Assembly (NCBI RefSeq): GCF_014207955.1
Contig: NZ_JACHLK010000004.1
Location: forward strand, 372,001-436,000
DNA length: 64,000 nucleotides
Direction of reading: 5' to 3'
Source: Acidovorax soli
Lineage (GTDB): Bacteria; Pseudomonadota; Gammaproteobacteria; Burkholderiales; Burkholderiaceae_C
The translations under genes were made by a program, and so were the position numbers. Shown here piece by piece: positions 42,261 through 50,591 of the stretch (position 1 is its first letter; every line of letters begins with the position of its first letter). Below the pieces are notes generated by a model. It had not been told where the DNA came from, made no database searches, and worked only from the letters and a program-made list of their open reading frames with translations.

Positions 42261-42995
42261 ATGACCACCCCCGCAAGCAGCCAGCAGCGCCCGCGCGTCC
42301 TCATCACCGGCGGCGGCGCCGGCATTGGCGCGGCCACGGCCGAGCGCTGCCGCGCCGACGGCTACGAGCCCGTGGTCATCGACCGCGTGGTGGACCATGT
42401 GCCCGGCGGCATACAGGCCGACCTGTCGAACACCGCCGACACCGCGCGCGCGCTGCAGCAGGCCCTGGCCGGCGGCCCCATCACGCGGCTGGTGAACAAC
42501 GTGGGCGTGGTGGTGCCGGCCGATGCCGAGCAGCAGACGCTGGAAGAGTTCGACCTGGCCGTGGCGCTGAACCTGCGCTGCAGCCTGCAGTGCATGCAGG
42601 CCCTGCTGCCGGGCATGAAGGCAGCGGGCTTTGGCCGCATCGTCAACATGTCTTCGCGCGCCGCGCTGGGCAAGGAGCTGCGCACCGCGTATTCGGCCAC
42701 CAAGGCCGGCCTGATCGGCATGACGCGCGTGTGGGCGCTGGAGCTGGGGCGCCACGGCGTCACGGCCAACGCCATCGGGCCCGGCCCCATCCGCACCGAG
42801 CTGTTCGACCGCGCCAACCCGCCCGACGCACCGCGCACGCGCGCCATCATCGAATCGGTGCCCGTCAAGCGCGTGGGAACGCCCGACGACGTGGCGCATG
42901 CCGTGTCCTACCTGCTCGACGAGCGCAGCGGCTTTGTCACCGGGCAAGTCCTCTACGTCTGCGGCGGCATGACGGTCGGCGTGGCCGGCGTTTGA
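42261..42995 (+). CDS. Short-chain dehydrogenase/reductase
   Basis: A classical SDR of 244 residues. Cofactor loop VLITGGGAGIGAATAERC, NNVGVVVPAD (NNxG), catalytic Ser in NMSSRAALG and the YSATKAG Tyr/Lys pair, then GPGPIRTELF. Position behind pcaD and before a Bug receptor suggests a dehydrogenase feeding aromatic or hydroxy-acid substrates into this route; its substrate is unknown. ATG 42261 with GGAAG upstream. Confidence 0.9.
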   Translation: MTTPASSQQRPRVLITGGGAGIGAATAERCRADGYEPVVIDRVVDHVPGGIQADLSNTADTARALQQALAGGPITRLVNNVGVVVPADAEQQTLEEFDLAVALNLRCSLQCMQALLPGMKAAGFGRIVNMSSRAALGKELRTAYSATKAGLIGMTRVWALELGRHGVTANAIGPGPIRTELFDRANPPDAPRTRAIIESVPVKRVGTPDDVAHAVSYLLDERSGFVTGQVLYVCGGMTVGVAGV

Positions 42996-43045
42996 CGCCC
43001 CTTTTTCTTTTCCGTTTTACGCAACCGCTGTTCAAGGAGACTTTG

Positions 43046-44050
43046 ATGAACACCACCACCCGCTTCCCCTCGTCCCGCCGTGCCGTGCTGGCCGCCATCG
43101 CCACCGCCGCCATTGGTGCTGCCATCCCTGCCGGCGCTTTCGCGCAGGCCGCCTACCCCAACAAGCCCGTGACCATCGTCGTGCCGTTTGCGGCCGGCGG
43201 CACCACCGACATCCTGGCGCGCATCATCGCGCAGGCCCTCACGGTGGAGATGGGCCAATCGGTCATCGTGGACAACCGCGCGGGCGCGGGCGGCAACATC
43301 GGCGGCGCACTGGCCGCCAAGGCCCCGGCCGACGGCTACACCCTGTTCATGGGCACGGTGGGCACGCACGCCATCAACGCCGCGCTGTACAAGAAGATGC
43401 CCTTCGACCCGGTGAAGGACTTCGCGCCGCTCACGCGCGTGGCCAATGTGCCCAACCTGCTGGTGGCCAACCCCGCCCAGCCCTACAAGAGCGTGAAGGA
43501 GCTGATTGCCTACGCCAAGGCCCACCCCGGCAAGGTGAACTTCGGCTCCTCGGGCAACGGCAGCTCCATCCACCTGTCGGGCGAGCTGTTCAAGTCGCTG
43601 GCCAAGGTGGACATGGTGCACGTGCCCTACAAGGGCAGCGCCCCCGCCGTGACCGACCTGCTGGGCAACCAGATCGGCATCATGTTCGACAACATGCCCT
43701 CGGCCATCCAGCATGTGCGCTCGGGCAAGCTCGTGCCCATCGCCGTGACCACCGCCAAGCGCTCGCCCGAGCTGCCCAACGTGCCCACCATCGCCGAAGC
43801 CGGCGTGCCCGGCTATGAGGCGACCTCGTGGTTCGGCATGTTCGCCCCCACCGGCACGCCCGCGCCGGTGCTGGCCAAGCTCAACGGTGCCCTGGTCAAG
43901 GTGCTGGGCCAGGCCGACGTGAAGAAGAAGATCAACGAGCAGGGCGCCGAAACCTACAGCGAAACGCCCGAGCAGTTCGCTGCCTTCATCAAGACCGAGA
44001 GCGTGAAGTGGGGCAAGGTGGTGCACGAGTCTGGCGCAAGTCTTGACTAA
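43046..44050 (+). CDS. Bug-family (TctC-like) solute-binding protein
   Basis: Periplasmic receptor of the Bug type, typical of Comamonadaceae and Burkholderiales, binding carboxylates or aromatic acids. Signal sequence RRAVLAAIATAAIGAAIP (RR could be Tat), cleavage after GAFAQ. Family blocks: YPNKPVTIVVPFAAGGTTDI, VDNRAGAGGNIGGALAAK, PADGYTLFMGTVGTHAINAA and VHVPYKGSAPAVTDLLGNQI. The 334-residue length is normal. AAGGAGA stands before ATG 43046. Last gene of the pca unit, so an aromatic acid or a pathway intermediate is the likely ligand. No membrane components of a TctAB pair are next to it. Confidence 0.93.
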   Translation: MNTTTRFPSSRRAVLAAIATAAIGAAIPAGAFAQAAYPNKPVTIVVPFAAGGTTDILARIIAQALTVEMGQSVIVDNRAGAGGNIGGALAAKAPADGYTLFMGTVGTHAINAALYKKMPFDPVKDFAPLTRVANVPNLLVANPAQPYKSVKELIAYAKAHPGKVNFGSSGNGSSIHLSGELFKSLAKVDMVHVPYKGSAPAVTDLLGNQIGIMFDNMPSAIQHVRSGKLVPIAVTTAKRSPELPNVPTIAEAGVPGYEATSWFGMFAPTGTPAPVLAKLNGALVKVLGQADVKKKINEQGAETYSETPEQFAAFIKTESVKWGKVVHESGASLD

Positions 44051-44130
44051 CCCCCTGAGTCGCTTCGCGCCTTCCCCCTGAAGGGGGACGCCCCCAGCGC
44101 GGCGGGGCGGCCCTTGCGCGGGGGCGCTGG
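44051..44130. repeat. GC-rich intergenic repeat with hairpin
   Basis: CCCCCTGAGTCGCTTCGCGC is followed by CTTCCCCCTGAAGGGGGACG, a stable hairpin, and then a GC-rich tail. I recall nearly the same sequence from many intergenic spaces in Comamonadaceae genomes. Only one copy is in this window. It lies between two convergent genes and probably works as a terminator. Confidence 0.55.
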
Positions 44131-44187
44131 CCTACGCCGCGCCGGTTTCCACGGCCGTGGGGGCCGCACCCCTGTTGCGCGGGGCGT

Positions 44188-45441
44188 TCAGCGTTGGCGC
44201 AAGGCCCACCAGGTCAGCAGCCCCAGCGCCAGCCCCCAGCACGCCGAGCCCAGGCCCAGCAGGCTGGCGTTCGATGCCGTGACCACGAAGGTGACGAGCG
44301 CGGCCTCGCGCTCGCTGGGCTCGGCCAGGGCGCCGGCCAGGCCGTTCTGGATGGCGCCCAGCAGCGCCAGCCCGGCCACGGTGCTCACCAGCGCGGCGGG
44401 CAGCTGCGCAAACGCAAACGTGATGGCCCCGGCAAAGCTGCCCAGCAGCAGGTAGAACACGCCGCAGGCCACGCCCGCCACCCAGCGCCGTTCGGGCAGG
44501 GGGTGGGCTTCTTCCCCGGTGCAGATGGCGGCCGTGATGGCCGCGAGGTTGGTGCCGTGCGCGCCGAACGGCGCCAGCAACAGGCTGGCCAGCCCGGTGC
44601 CGGCGATCAGCGCATTGTTGTTGTGGCGGGTGTAGCCCGATGCGCGCAGCACCGCCACGCCCGGCACCTGCTGCCCGGTCAGGCACAGCAGCGCCAGCGG
44701 CAGGGCCGTGCCCAGCGCGGCGTTCCATGAGAACTCGGGCGTGGTCCACACCGGCCAGGCAAAGCCCCAGCCGGCCAGCCCGGCGGCGGTGGCAGCGGCC
44801 GGCGTGGCCGCCTGCCCCCAGCCCAGGCCCTGCCACAGCGCCACACCCAGCAGCAGGGTGAGCGCAATCGCATAGCGCGCCGAGCGCTGCTTGAACAGCA
44901 GGTAGCCCGCGAACATGGCGCCCACCAGCCAGGGCGCGCCCGGCACGGTGCTGCGCGCGGCGCCAAAGGCGTCCATGCCAAAGCGCAGCAAAATGCCCGC
45001 CAGCATGGCCGCGCACAGGCTGCGCGGTATGCGCGCCATCAGCCGGTCGAAGACGCCGGTCGTGCCGATGAGCAGCAGCGCCGCCGCGGCCAGCAGGTAG
45101 GCGCCGATGACCTGGCTGTAGGGCAGGGCCACCAGGGTGCTGGCCAGCAGCGCCGCGCCCGGCGTGTTCCAGGCGCAGATGACGGGCACGCGCTGGCGCC
45201 AGCTCATCCACACCCCGCAGACCCCGGCGCCGATGGAAATGGCCCACACCCACGAGGTGAGTTGCGCCGCAGGCATGTGGCCGGCCTGCGCGGCCTGCAG
45301 CACCAGCAGCAACGGGCCGGCGTAGGAGATGAGCACGGCCACCAGGCCGGCCAGCACGGCGGGGAACAGGTCGCGCGCGGTGGCCAGCAGGCTGGCGCTG
45401 GCGGGGAGCGTGGGGGCAAAAGAGCTGTGGGGTGTCGTCAT
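44188..45441 (-). CDS. benE: Benzoate/H+ symporter, BenE family
   Basis: Inner-membrane transporter of 417 residues and about 12 helices. FPAVLAGLVAVLISYAGPLL, SWVWAISIGAGVCGVWMSWR, VICAWNTPGAALLAST and YTRHNNNALIAGTGLASLLL are BenE blocks. Imports benzoate or a related aromatic acid with protons. ATG 45441; an upstream ATG at 45450 and GTG starts are possible. Divergent from the MocR regulator 66 bases away; the gene supports the aromatic-uptake role of the pca region. No benABCD genes are in the window. Confidence 0.92.
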   Translation of the reverse strand: MTTPHSSFAPTLPASASLLATARDLFPAVLAGLVAVLISYAGPLLLVLQAAQAGHMPAAQLTSWVWAISIGAGVCGVWMSWRQRVPVICAWNTPGAALLASTLVALPYSQVIGAYLLAAAALLLIGTTGVFDRLMARIPRSLCAAMLAGILLRFGMDAFGAARSTVPGAPWLVGAMFAGYLLFKQRSARYAIALTLLLGVALWQGLGWGQAATPAAATAAGLAGWGFAWPVWTTPEFSWNAALGTALPLALLCLTGQQVPGVAVLRASGYTRHNNNALIAGTGLASLLLAPFGAHGTNLAAITAAICTGEEAHPLPERRWVAGVACGVFYLLLGSFAGAITFAFAQLPAALVSTVAGLALLGAIQNGLAGALAEPSEREAALVTFVVTASNASLLGLGSACWGLALGLLTWWALRQR

Positions 45442-45501
45442 GCAGCCCATGGTGCCCGCGCGCCGCGCGCCGGCGCGCACAGAGCGCGCTGGGTTTATGC
45501 T

Positions 45502-45529
45502 GTACAGATGGCGAAGAACTCATCTGTAC
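45502..45529. promoter_or_regulatory. Inverted repeat containing the MocR start codon
   Basis: GTACAGATG (45502-45510), spacer GCGAAGAACT, CATCTGTAC (45521-45529): a perfect 9-bp palindrome. The start ATG (45508-45510) is part of the left arm. Autorepression by the MocR protein, or joint control of benE, is likely. Confidence 0.6.
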
Positions 45530-47022
45530 TGCAGCACAGTTACCTGCAGCTGGCGCAGCAGTTGCGCCGCGACATCGCGCGGCGCCGCTACGCGCCGGGC
45601 GAGCGCCTTCCCTCGGTGCGCGCGCTGGCCGCGGCGCAGGGCGTGAGCGTGGACACCGTGGTGCGCTGCTACCGCCACCTCGAAGCCCTGGGCGTGGTGC
45701 AGGCGCGCCACAAGTCGGGCATGTACGTGGCCGAGCTGGAGCCCGCGGGTCGTGCACCCGCGGTGGCCACCGCGGCCGCCGTCGCAAAGGCCGACAACAG
45801 GCCTGCGCCGCCGCCCCCGGTGGAGCTGGACCGCCTGGTCTCGCTGGAGCACCGCATGACCCAGCTGTACGCGCTGACCACGCAGCAGCCCCTGCAGTGG
45901 GGCTTGCACCTGGCCAACGCCGCGCCCGCCTGGTACCCCACGGCGGCGCTGGCGCGCATTGCCCAGCGCCTGCTGCGCAGCCAGCCCGAGATGCTGGGCA
46001 CCTACCCCACGGGCAGCGGCCTGCCCGCGCTGCGCAGCCAGCTGGCCGCGTGGATGGCGGGCTACGGCCTGGACCTGCAGCCCCAGGAACTGATGGTGAC
46101 CCACGGCAGCACCGAGGCGCTCAACGTCGCGCTGCGCGCCGTGGCCCGGCCGGGCGACGCGGTGGTGGTCGAGTCGCCCGTGTACTTCGGCCTCTTGCAG
46201 ATGCTGGGCAACCTGGGCCTGCGTGCCATCGAGCTGCCCTGCACGCCCAGCGAGGGCATGGGGCTCGAAGCACTGGAGTACGTGCTGGAGCACGAAAGCG
46301 GCGTGCGCGCCGTGGTCGTCATGCCCAACTTCCAGAACCCGCTGGGCCACACCATGCCCGAGCGCAATAAGCGCCGCCTGCTGCGCCTGGTGGAGCAGCA
46401 CGACCTGGCGCTGATCGAGGACGACGTGTTCGGCGACCTCTCGCACACGCCGCACCGGCCCCAGCCCGTGAAGGCCTGGGACCGGCATGGCCGCGTGATC
46501 TACTGCGGCAGCAGCAGCAAGAGCCTGGCGCCCGCCTTCCGCCTGGGCTGGGCCGCGGGCGGGCGCTGGCATGCGCGCATGGAATCGCTCAAGCTCAGCA
46601 CCTCGCTGGCCGCCCCCTGGCTGGAGCAGGCCGTGCTGGCCGAGTTCTTGCGCACCGGCGGCCTGCAGCCCCACCTGCGCAAGCTGCGCGAGCGCCTGGC
46701 CCAGACCACGCCGCGCGCGGCCGAGGCCGTGCAGCGCCACTTTCCGGCCGGCACGCGCGTGCACAGCCCCGCCGGCGGCTGGTGGCTGTGGCTGGAACTG
46801 CCCCAGGCCGTGGACGCCCTGGCCCTGCTGCGCCTGGCCGTGGGCCAGGGCATCGCCTTCACGCCCGGCGTGCTGTTTTCCACCACCGCCAAGTACGCCC
46901 ACTACCTGCGCCTGAACATCGCCCGCCCCTGGACTCGCGAGCTGGAGCAGGCCGTGCGCGTGCTGGGGCAGCTGGCGGGTGGCTTGCAACATGCGGCGGG
47001 CGCCGCCAGCATCAGCCGTTGA
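45508..47022 (+). CDS. MocR-family GntR/aminotransferase-like regulator
   Basis: A 504-residue regulator made of an N-terminal GntR winged HTH (YLQLAQQLRRDIARRRYAPG, ERLPSVRALAAAQGVSVDTV) and a C-terminal fold-type I aminotransferase-like domain with YPTGSGLPALRSQLAAWMA, VVVESPVYFGLLQ, ALIEDDVFGDLS and the PLP Lys in YCGSSSKSLAPAFRLGW. MocR proteins use PLP as an effector and act on neighbouring transport or metabolism genes. The start codon lies inside a perfect palindrome (45502-45529). Divergent from benE, its likely target. Confidence 0.92.
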   Translation: MAKNSSVLQHSYLQLAQQLRRDIARRRYAPGERLPSVRALAAAQGVSVDTVVRCYRHLEALGVVQARHKSGMYVAELEPAGRAPAVATAAAVAKADNRPAPPPPVELDRLVSLEHRMTQLYALTTQQPLQWGLHLANAAPAWYPTAALARIAQRLLRSQPEMLGTYPTGSGLPALRSQLAAWMAGYGLDLQPQELMVTHGSTEALNVALRAVARPGDAVVVESPVYFGLLQMLGNLGLRAIELPCTPSEGMGLEALEYVLEHESGVRAVVVMPNFQNPLGHTMPERNKRRLLRLVEQHDLALIEDDVFGDLSHTPHRPQPVKAWDRHGRVIYCGSSSKSLAPAFRLGWAAGGRWHARMESLKLSTSLAAPWLEQAVLAEFLRTGGLQPHLRKLRERLAQTTPRAAEAVQRHFPAGTRVHSPAGGWWLWLELPQAVDALALLRLAVGQGIAFTPGVLFSTTAKYAHYLRLNIARPWTRELEQAVRVLGQLAGGLQHAAGAASISR

Positions 47023-47620
47023 CCCGGTACACCCGCCCCGTCTGCCCGCCTTCCACGCTGCGCTGGTAGGCCAGGGCCACGCGCACGGCGGGCACGGACT
47101 CGAAACCCGGGAAGAAGGGGCCGTAGGCGCCCATCGATTCGGTCAGCACGGTGGGGCTCACGGCGTTGATGCGAATGCCGCGCGCCAGCTCGATGGCGGC
47201 GGCGGCCACGAAACCTTCGATGGCGGCATTCACCGCCGTGGCGTTTGCGCCGTTGCGGATGGGTTCGATGCCCACGATGCCGCTGGTCAGCGTGATCGAG
47301 CCGCCGTCGTTCAGCACATGCTGGCCCAGCAGCGCCAGCCGCACCTGGCCGAGCAGCTTGTCTTGCAAGCCCAGGTTGAACTGCTCGGCCGTCATCTCGG
47401 CCAGCGGGCCGAAGTGCAGGTTGCCGGCGGTGCTGACGATGGCGTCCACCTTGCCCACGGCTTTCAGCAAGGCTTCCACCGAACCGGGCTGCGCGAAGTC
47501 CACGCGCTGCGCACCGCTGCTGCGGCCCGCGGTGATGACCTCGTGGCGTGCTGCCAGGTTGGCGAGGACGGCCTGGCCGATGGTGCCGCTGGCGCCGATG
47601 AGAAGAATCTTGCTGGACAT
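47012..47620 (-). CDS. Atypical SDR (Lin1944-like), active-site Tyr missing
   Basis: A 202-residue Rossmann protein of the short-chain dehydrogenase superfamily. The NAD(P) loop is present (ILLIGASGTIGQAVLANL) and the middle Asn region (VSTAGNLHFGPLAE) is recognisable, but the catalytic YxxxK is not: the equivalent stretch reads IEPIRNGANATAVNAAIEGF. This matches the Lin1944-like subgroup, known to lack the usual active site, whose function is unclear. ATG 47620. Its 3' end overlaps that of the MocR gene by 11 bases; it is divergent from a LysR regulator. Confidence 0.85.
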   Translation of the reverse strand: MSSKILLIGASGTIGQAVLANLAARHEVITAGRSSGAQRVDFAQPGSVEALLKAVGKVDAIVSTAGNLHFGPLAEMTAEQFNLGLQDKLLGQVRLALLGQHVLNDGGSITLTSGIVGIEPIRNGANATAVNAAIEGFVAAAAIELARGIRINAVSPTVLTESMGAYGPFFPGFESVPAVRVALAYQRSVEGGQTGRVYRVNG

Positions 47621-47752
47621 GGCTTGTTCCTTGGAAAGTAGTGCTCTGAAAGCGTTGAAGAGGAAGAAAGAAGCCTCGATTGTTTTGTGAATCAATCAGC
47701 GCATAAAGTACAGTGAAGTTCTTCTTGAACTAACCTAGGGTTTGCAATCGCC

Positions 47753-48652
47753 ATGGACAAGCTGCGCAACATGGAGGTCATGGTGGCCGTGGTCGAGGCC
47801 GGCAGCTTTGCCGCCGCCGCGCGCCAGCTCGATCTCTCGGCCGTGATGGTGGGCAAGCACATCCGCCAGCTCGAAGAGCACCTGGGTGCGCGCCTGTTCC
47901 AGCGCAGCACGCGCCAGAACAGCCTGACCGAGGTGGGCGCCGCCTTCCACGAGGACTGCCGGCGCGTGCTCGAACAGGTGCGCTGGGCCGAGTCGGCTGT
48001 GGAGCGCCAGCGTGCCGTGCCCCAGGGCCTGCTGCGTGTGAGCGCGCCCTTCACGCTGGGCAACGAGGTGGTCGCGCCGCTGGTGGCCGACTTTCTGCTG
48101 GCGCACTCGCAGGTGCGCGTGGAGCTGCTGCTGACCGACAGCGTGGTGGACCTGGCGGGCGAGGGCTTCGACGCGGCCGTGCGCATCGGCGCCATTGCCG
48201 ACGAGGGCCTGGTGGCCCGGCCGCTCAAGCCCTACCGCATGGTGATCGCGGCCACACCCGGCTACCTGGCGCGCCATGGCCGGCCCGAGCGCCTGGCCGA
48301 CCTGGCGCGGCACCAGTGCCTGAGCCACTCGGTCTGGCAGCGGCGCGTGGAGTGGACGCTGCGCGACGGCGCCGACGCCGTGCAGTGGCCCGACATCGCC
48401 CGCTTCACCTGCAACCAGGGCGACGGCCTGCGCCAGGCCGCGCTGCGCGGCCTGGGCCTCATCATGCAGCCCGAGGTGCTGCTGGCCGAAGAGATCCGCG
48501 AGGGCCGGCTGGTGCCGGTGCTCACGCACTGCGTGCCGGCGCCGCGCCCGGTGCACATCGTCTACGCGCCCGACCGGCGGCAGTTGCCCAAGCTGGCGCG
48601 GTTCATTGAGTTTGTGGTGAGGGCGCTGGGGGTGGAGGGCAGGGCGGTGTGA
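47753..48652 (+). CDS. LysR-family regulator
   Basis: A 299-residue LysR protein. HTH: MEVMVAVVEAGSFAAAARQL and VGKHIRQLEEHLGARLFQRS; the effector domain begins RAVPQGLLRVSAPFTLGNEV. Divergent from the atypical SDR gene, with about 130 bases between, which it likely regulates. ATG 47753. Last conserved gene before the accessory zone. Confidence 0.92.
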   Translation: MDKLRNMEVMVAVVEAGSFAAAARQLDLSAVMVGKHIRQLEEHLGARLFQRSTRQNSLTEVGAAFHEDCRRVLEQVRWAESAVERQRAVPQGLLRVSAPFTLGNEVVAPLVADFLLAHSQVRVELLLTDSVVDLAGEGFDAAVRIGAIADEGLVARPLKPYRMVIAATPGYLARHGRPERLADLARHQCLSHSVWQRRVEWTLRDGADAVQWPDIARFTCNQGDGLRQAALRGLGLIMQPEVLLAEEIREGRLVPVLTHCVPAPRPVHIVYAPDRRQLPKLARFIEFVVRALGVEGRAV

Positions 48653-48820
48653 CGGGTTGGGGCGGGCATGCGCGTGTTATGGTTCGCGTCCTTTTGAATG
48701 CACTCAGTGAGGGTAGGTTATGACTGTTGTTTCGAACCATTCGCGCCACTATCCAACAACCACGATCCCGGTGGGCTCGGCCCGTTAGCAGTCGGCCGGC
48801 CGGGATTCAAAGGAACCGCA

Positions 48821-49198
48821 TTGAAATCCCTGACCGATCATTTCCTGAACGAATGCAGAGCGAGCCTGCAACGCGAACAAGCGCAGTCGCTCGCTGCCAC
48901 CCAGAACTGGAGCCATGTAGACAAGACCCAGGTCCATTCCGATTGGGATGCGCTGTACAAGCAGCTGGCCCCCTTGGTCGGCACCCTGGCGCCCGAGGAC
49001 GAGGAGGTCCAGCAGTGGATGGCCCGGCATTTCTCCATCGTGTCGCGCTTTTACGTCCCGACGAAGCAGGCGTATATCGGGCTTGGCATCTTCTACCGAG
49101 AAAATCCCGACATGCGCGCGTTTCACAATGGCTACCATCCCGCGATGGCCGATTTTCTGGAACTGGCCATCCGGTGCTATGCCCTCGACCATCTGTGA
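48821..49198 (+). CDS. Stand-alone TipAS-like domain protein
   Basis: About 125 residues from TTG 48821 (AAAGGAA just upstream); an ATG at 48698 in the same frame would add 41 residues that look non-coding. The protein is helical (DHFLNECRASLQREQAQSLA, QQWMARHFSIVSRFYVPTKQ) and ends FHNGYHPAMADFLELAIRCY, like the TipAS drug-binding domain that is normally the C-terminus of MerR regulators. Without the HTH it may be a ligand-sequestering or immunity-like protein. Low conservation to TipAS, so the assignment is moderate. Probably carried on a gene cassette (see 49214-49358). Confidence 0.55.
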   Translation: MKSLTDHFLNECRASLQREQAQSLAATQNWSHVDKTQVHSDWDALYKQLAPLVGTLAPEDEEVQQWMARHFSIVSRFYVPTKQAYIGLGIFYRENPDMRAFHNGYHPAMADFLELAIRCYALDHL

Positions 49199-49213
49199 CC
49201 TGAGCTGAGCGCC

Positions 49214-49358
49214 AGCTAACAGAAGCCCCTGCGGGTAACACTGCAGGGGCTTTTTTTGATGGCTGACGGGACCACCAGTCGCCTCGGCTTTGAGCGCCTG
49301 CAGGCGCCGATGTGCAGCCGCCATTGGCGACAGACAGAGCCTACGCTTCACGTTAGAT
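49214..49358. other. Possible long attC-like site
   Basis: AGCTAAC (49214-49220) and GTTAGAT (49352-49358) can pair in six of seven positions, and the next inner stretches AGAAGC and GCTTCAC also pair. Span 145 bases. The arms have the order of an integron attC, but the interior is unusual because it holds a terminator. Weaker evidence than for 50521-50581. Confidence 0.35.
49224..49257 (+). terminator. Rho-independent terminator
   Basis: AGCCCCTGC stem, loop, GCAGGGGCT, then seven T. It follows the TipAS-like gene by 25 bases and would end its transcript. Confidence 0.9.
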
Positions 49359-49398
49359 ACCAGCCGAGTGCAGAGGCAATGTCGGCTGCACAGACAGC

Positions 49399-49821
49399 TT
49401 AGGCTTTGGGCTTCCAAACAAGCGCTTCAAAGGGTTCATCCACCCACCTTGCGAGACACCGTCCAAATTCATTGATTGACGCGGGCTCAGACAGGACGCG
49501 CAACTCCGCTCGTGCAACGAATGGGCTACTTACGTGCGAAGAAACGTGCACCAGCATTGCAGAGTGCCCAACTTGGTCCACGACTTCGGCTCGCATCAAG
49601 AGGTGATACGGGTACTCACCGGATTCATCTCCATATTCGAAGACTACAGTGTCATCAACAGAGGCGGGGAAAGCAGTGAGACTTAGTGCAAAGTTCTTTA
49701 CGTGTTGCGGAGTCACATAAACCTCTGCAAACCCAGAAAAGCCTTCGCCTGAGGCCCAGACAAGCAGATTCAGAACTCCGTCTTCCTCGTACGGTTCCGA
49801 TTGGATGCAGATTTGATTCAT
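49399..49821 (-). CDS. Hypothetical protein, about 140 residues
   Basis: Soluble, strand-rich product (MNQICIQSEPYEEDGVLNLL; VTPQHVKNFALSLTAFPASV; VVFEYGDESGEYPYHLLMRA). Start could be ATG 49821 or ATG 49890; 49821 is taken since the added 23 residues are not conserved in character. Lower GC than the chromosomal core. Resembles small orphan proteins of gene cassettes or immunity loci, without a family match. Confidence 0.55.
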   Translation of the reverse strand: MNQICIQSEPYEEDGVLNLLVWASGEGFSGFAEVYVTPQHVKNFALSLTAFPASVDDTVVFEYGDESGEYPYHLLMRAEVVDQVGHSAMLVHVSSHVSSPFVARAELRVLSEPASINEFGRCLARWVDEPFEALVWKPKA

Positions 49822-50045
49822 CGAGTCGAATTCTAGGAAGACTGCAGTGATGTATCTCGCAGCGAAACTCTGCAAGCGTGCACTGAGCAAACCATATCTT
49901 GCCAGCGGGCAGGGACCGGCCCTCCAATCGCATTGTCGTGCTGCGGCCAGACCTCGTGTCCAAGTTCCTCAGCCAGCCTATGACGAGCTATAGTTTGCTG
50001 AGTTGGTACCTGCAGCCTTCGGCGGGCACTCAAACGTGGGACAAG

Positions 50046-50498
50046 ATGAATCACAACTTTCTTCGAGCGATTCTGTTGATCGCGTTGATACCGACTGCGC
50101 TCAGCGCGCAGCCAAGTTCCGTCCTCTTGTTGGGCGAAGGCCGCGACAACGTCATGCAGAACTGGGAGGTGCCTCGCGAGAAGTGGCGCGCACAGTCCAA
50201 GTGGACACCGTCGTCTGCCGGGCCACCGCCATTGTCTATTGCGAAGGCTGTAGAAGCCAGTGAGCTATGGCTGCGCAAGCGCCACCCTGATCTCAAAAAA
50301 CTGCAAGTCAGTCAGATAGTTCTGCGGATGCAGTCCACGTCTGGCTCTGGTACTGAAGACGGCTGGTTTTACCGCGTTGAATTCCAGCCCATAGTCGCAG
50401 GAAAAAAGGTCTGGGGAGCTGATCTGGTGGCTGTGGTTCTGTTCGACGGAACGCTCGTCGAGCCGAGGACCGAGCCATACACAAGCCCGCGGAATTGA
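50046..50498 (+). CDS. Exported hypothetical protein, cassette-type gene
   Basis: A 150-residue protein with signal peptide (MNHNFLRAILLIALIPTALS, cut near ALSAQ). The mature part has IAKAVEASELWLRKRHPDLK and DGWFYRVEFQPIVAG. The gene is followed after 22 bases by an attC-like site (50521-50581), exactly the gene-plus-attC order of an integron cassette. Function unknown. ATG 50046. Confidence 0.7.
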   Translation: MNHNFLRAILLIALIPTALSAQPSSVLLLGEGRDNVMQNWEVPREKWRAQSKWTPSSAGPPPLSIAKAVEASELWLRKRHPDLKKLQVSQIVLRMQSTSGSGTEDGWFYRVEFQPIVAGKKVWGADLVAVVLFDGTLVEPRTEPYTSPRN

Positions 50499-50520
50499 TC
50501 AGAGACATCTATGCAAGAGC

Positions 50521-50581
50521 GTTTAACCCTTCGTTTCAGCGGACCGCCTTCGGGGGCCGCTGTACTCAAAAAATGTTAGAC
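50521..50581 (+). other. Integron attC recombination site (59-base-element type)
   Basis: GTTTAAC (R'', 50521-50527) pairs fully (one G-T) with GTTAGAC (R', 50575-50581). The inner arms CAGCGG and CCGCTG pair around a bulged A, the extra-helical base that integron integrases read, and a TTCG-type loop closes the hairpin. Length 61 bases. All structural parts of an attC are present in the right order. Confidence 0.75.
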
Positions 50582-50591
50582 GGCAGAAACC

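Noticed and set aside
48785..48791. GTTAGCA as an attC or attI box before the TipAS-like gene
   Set aside because: The last bases do not fit the R box and no partner box or inner arms were found.
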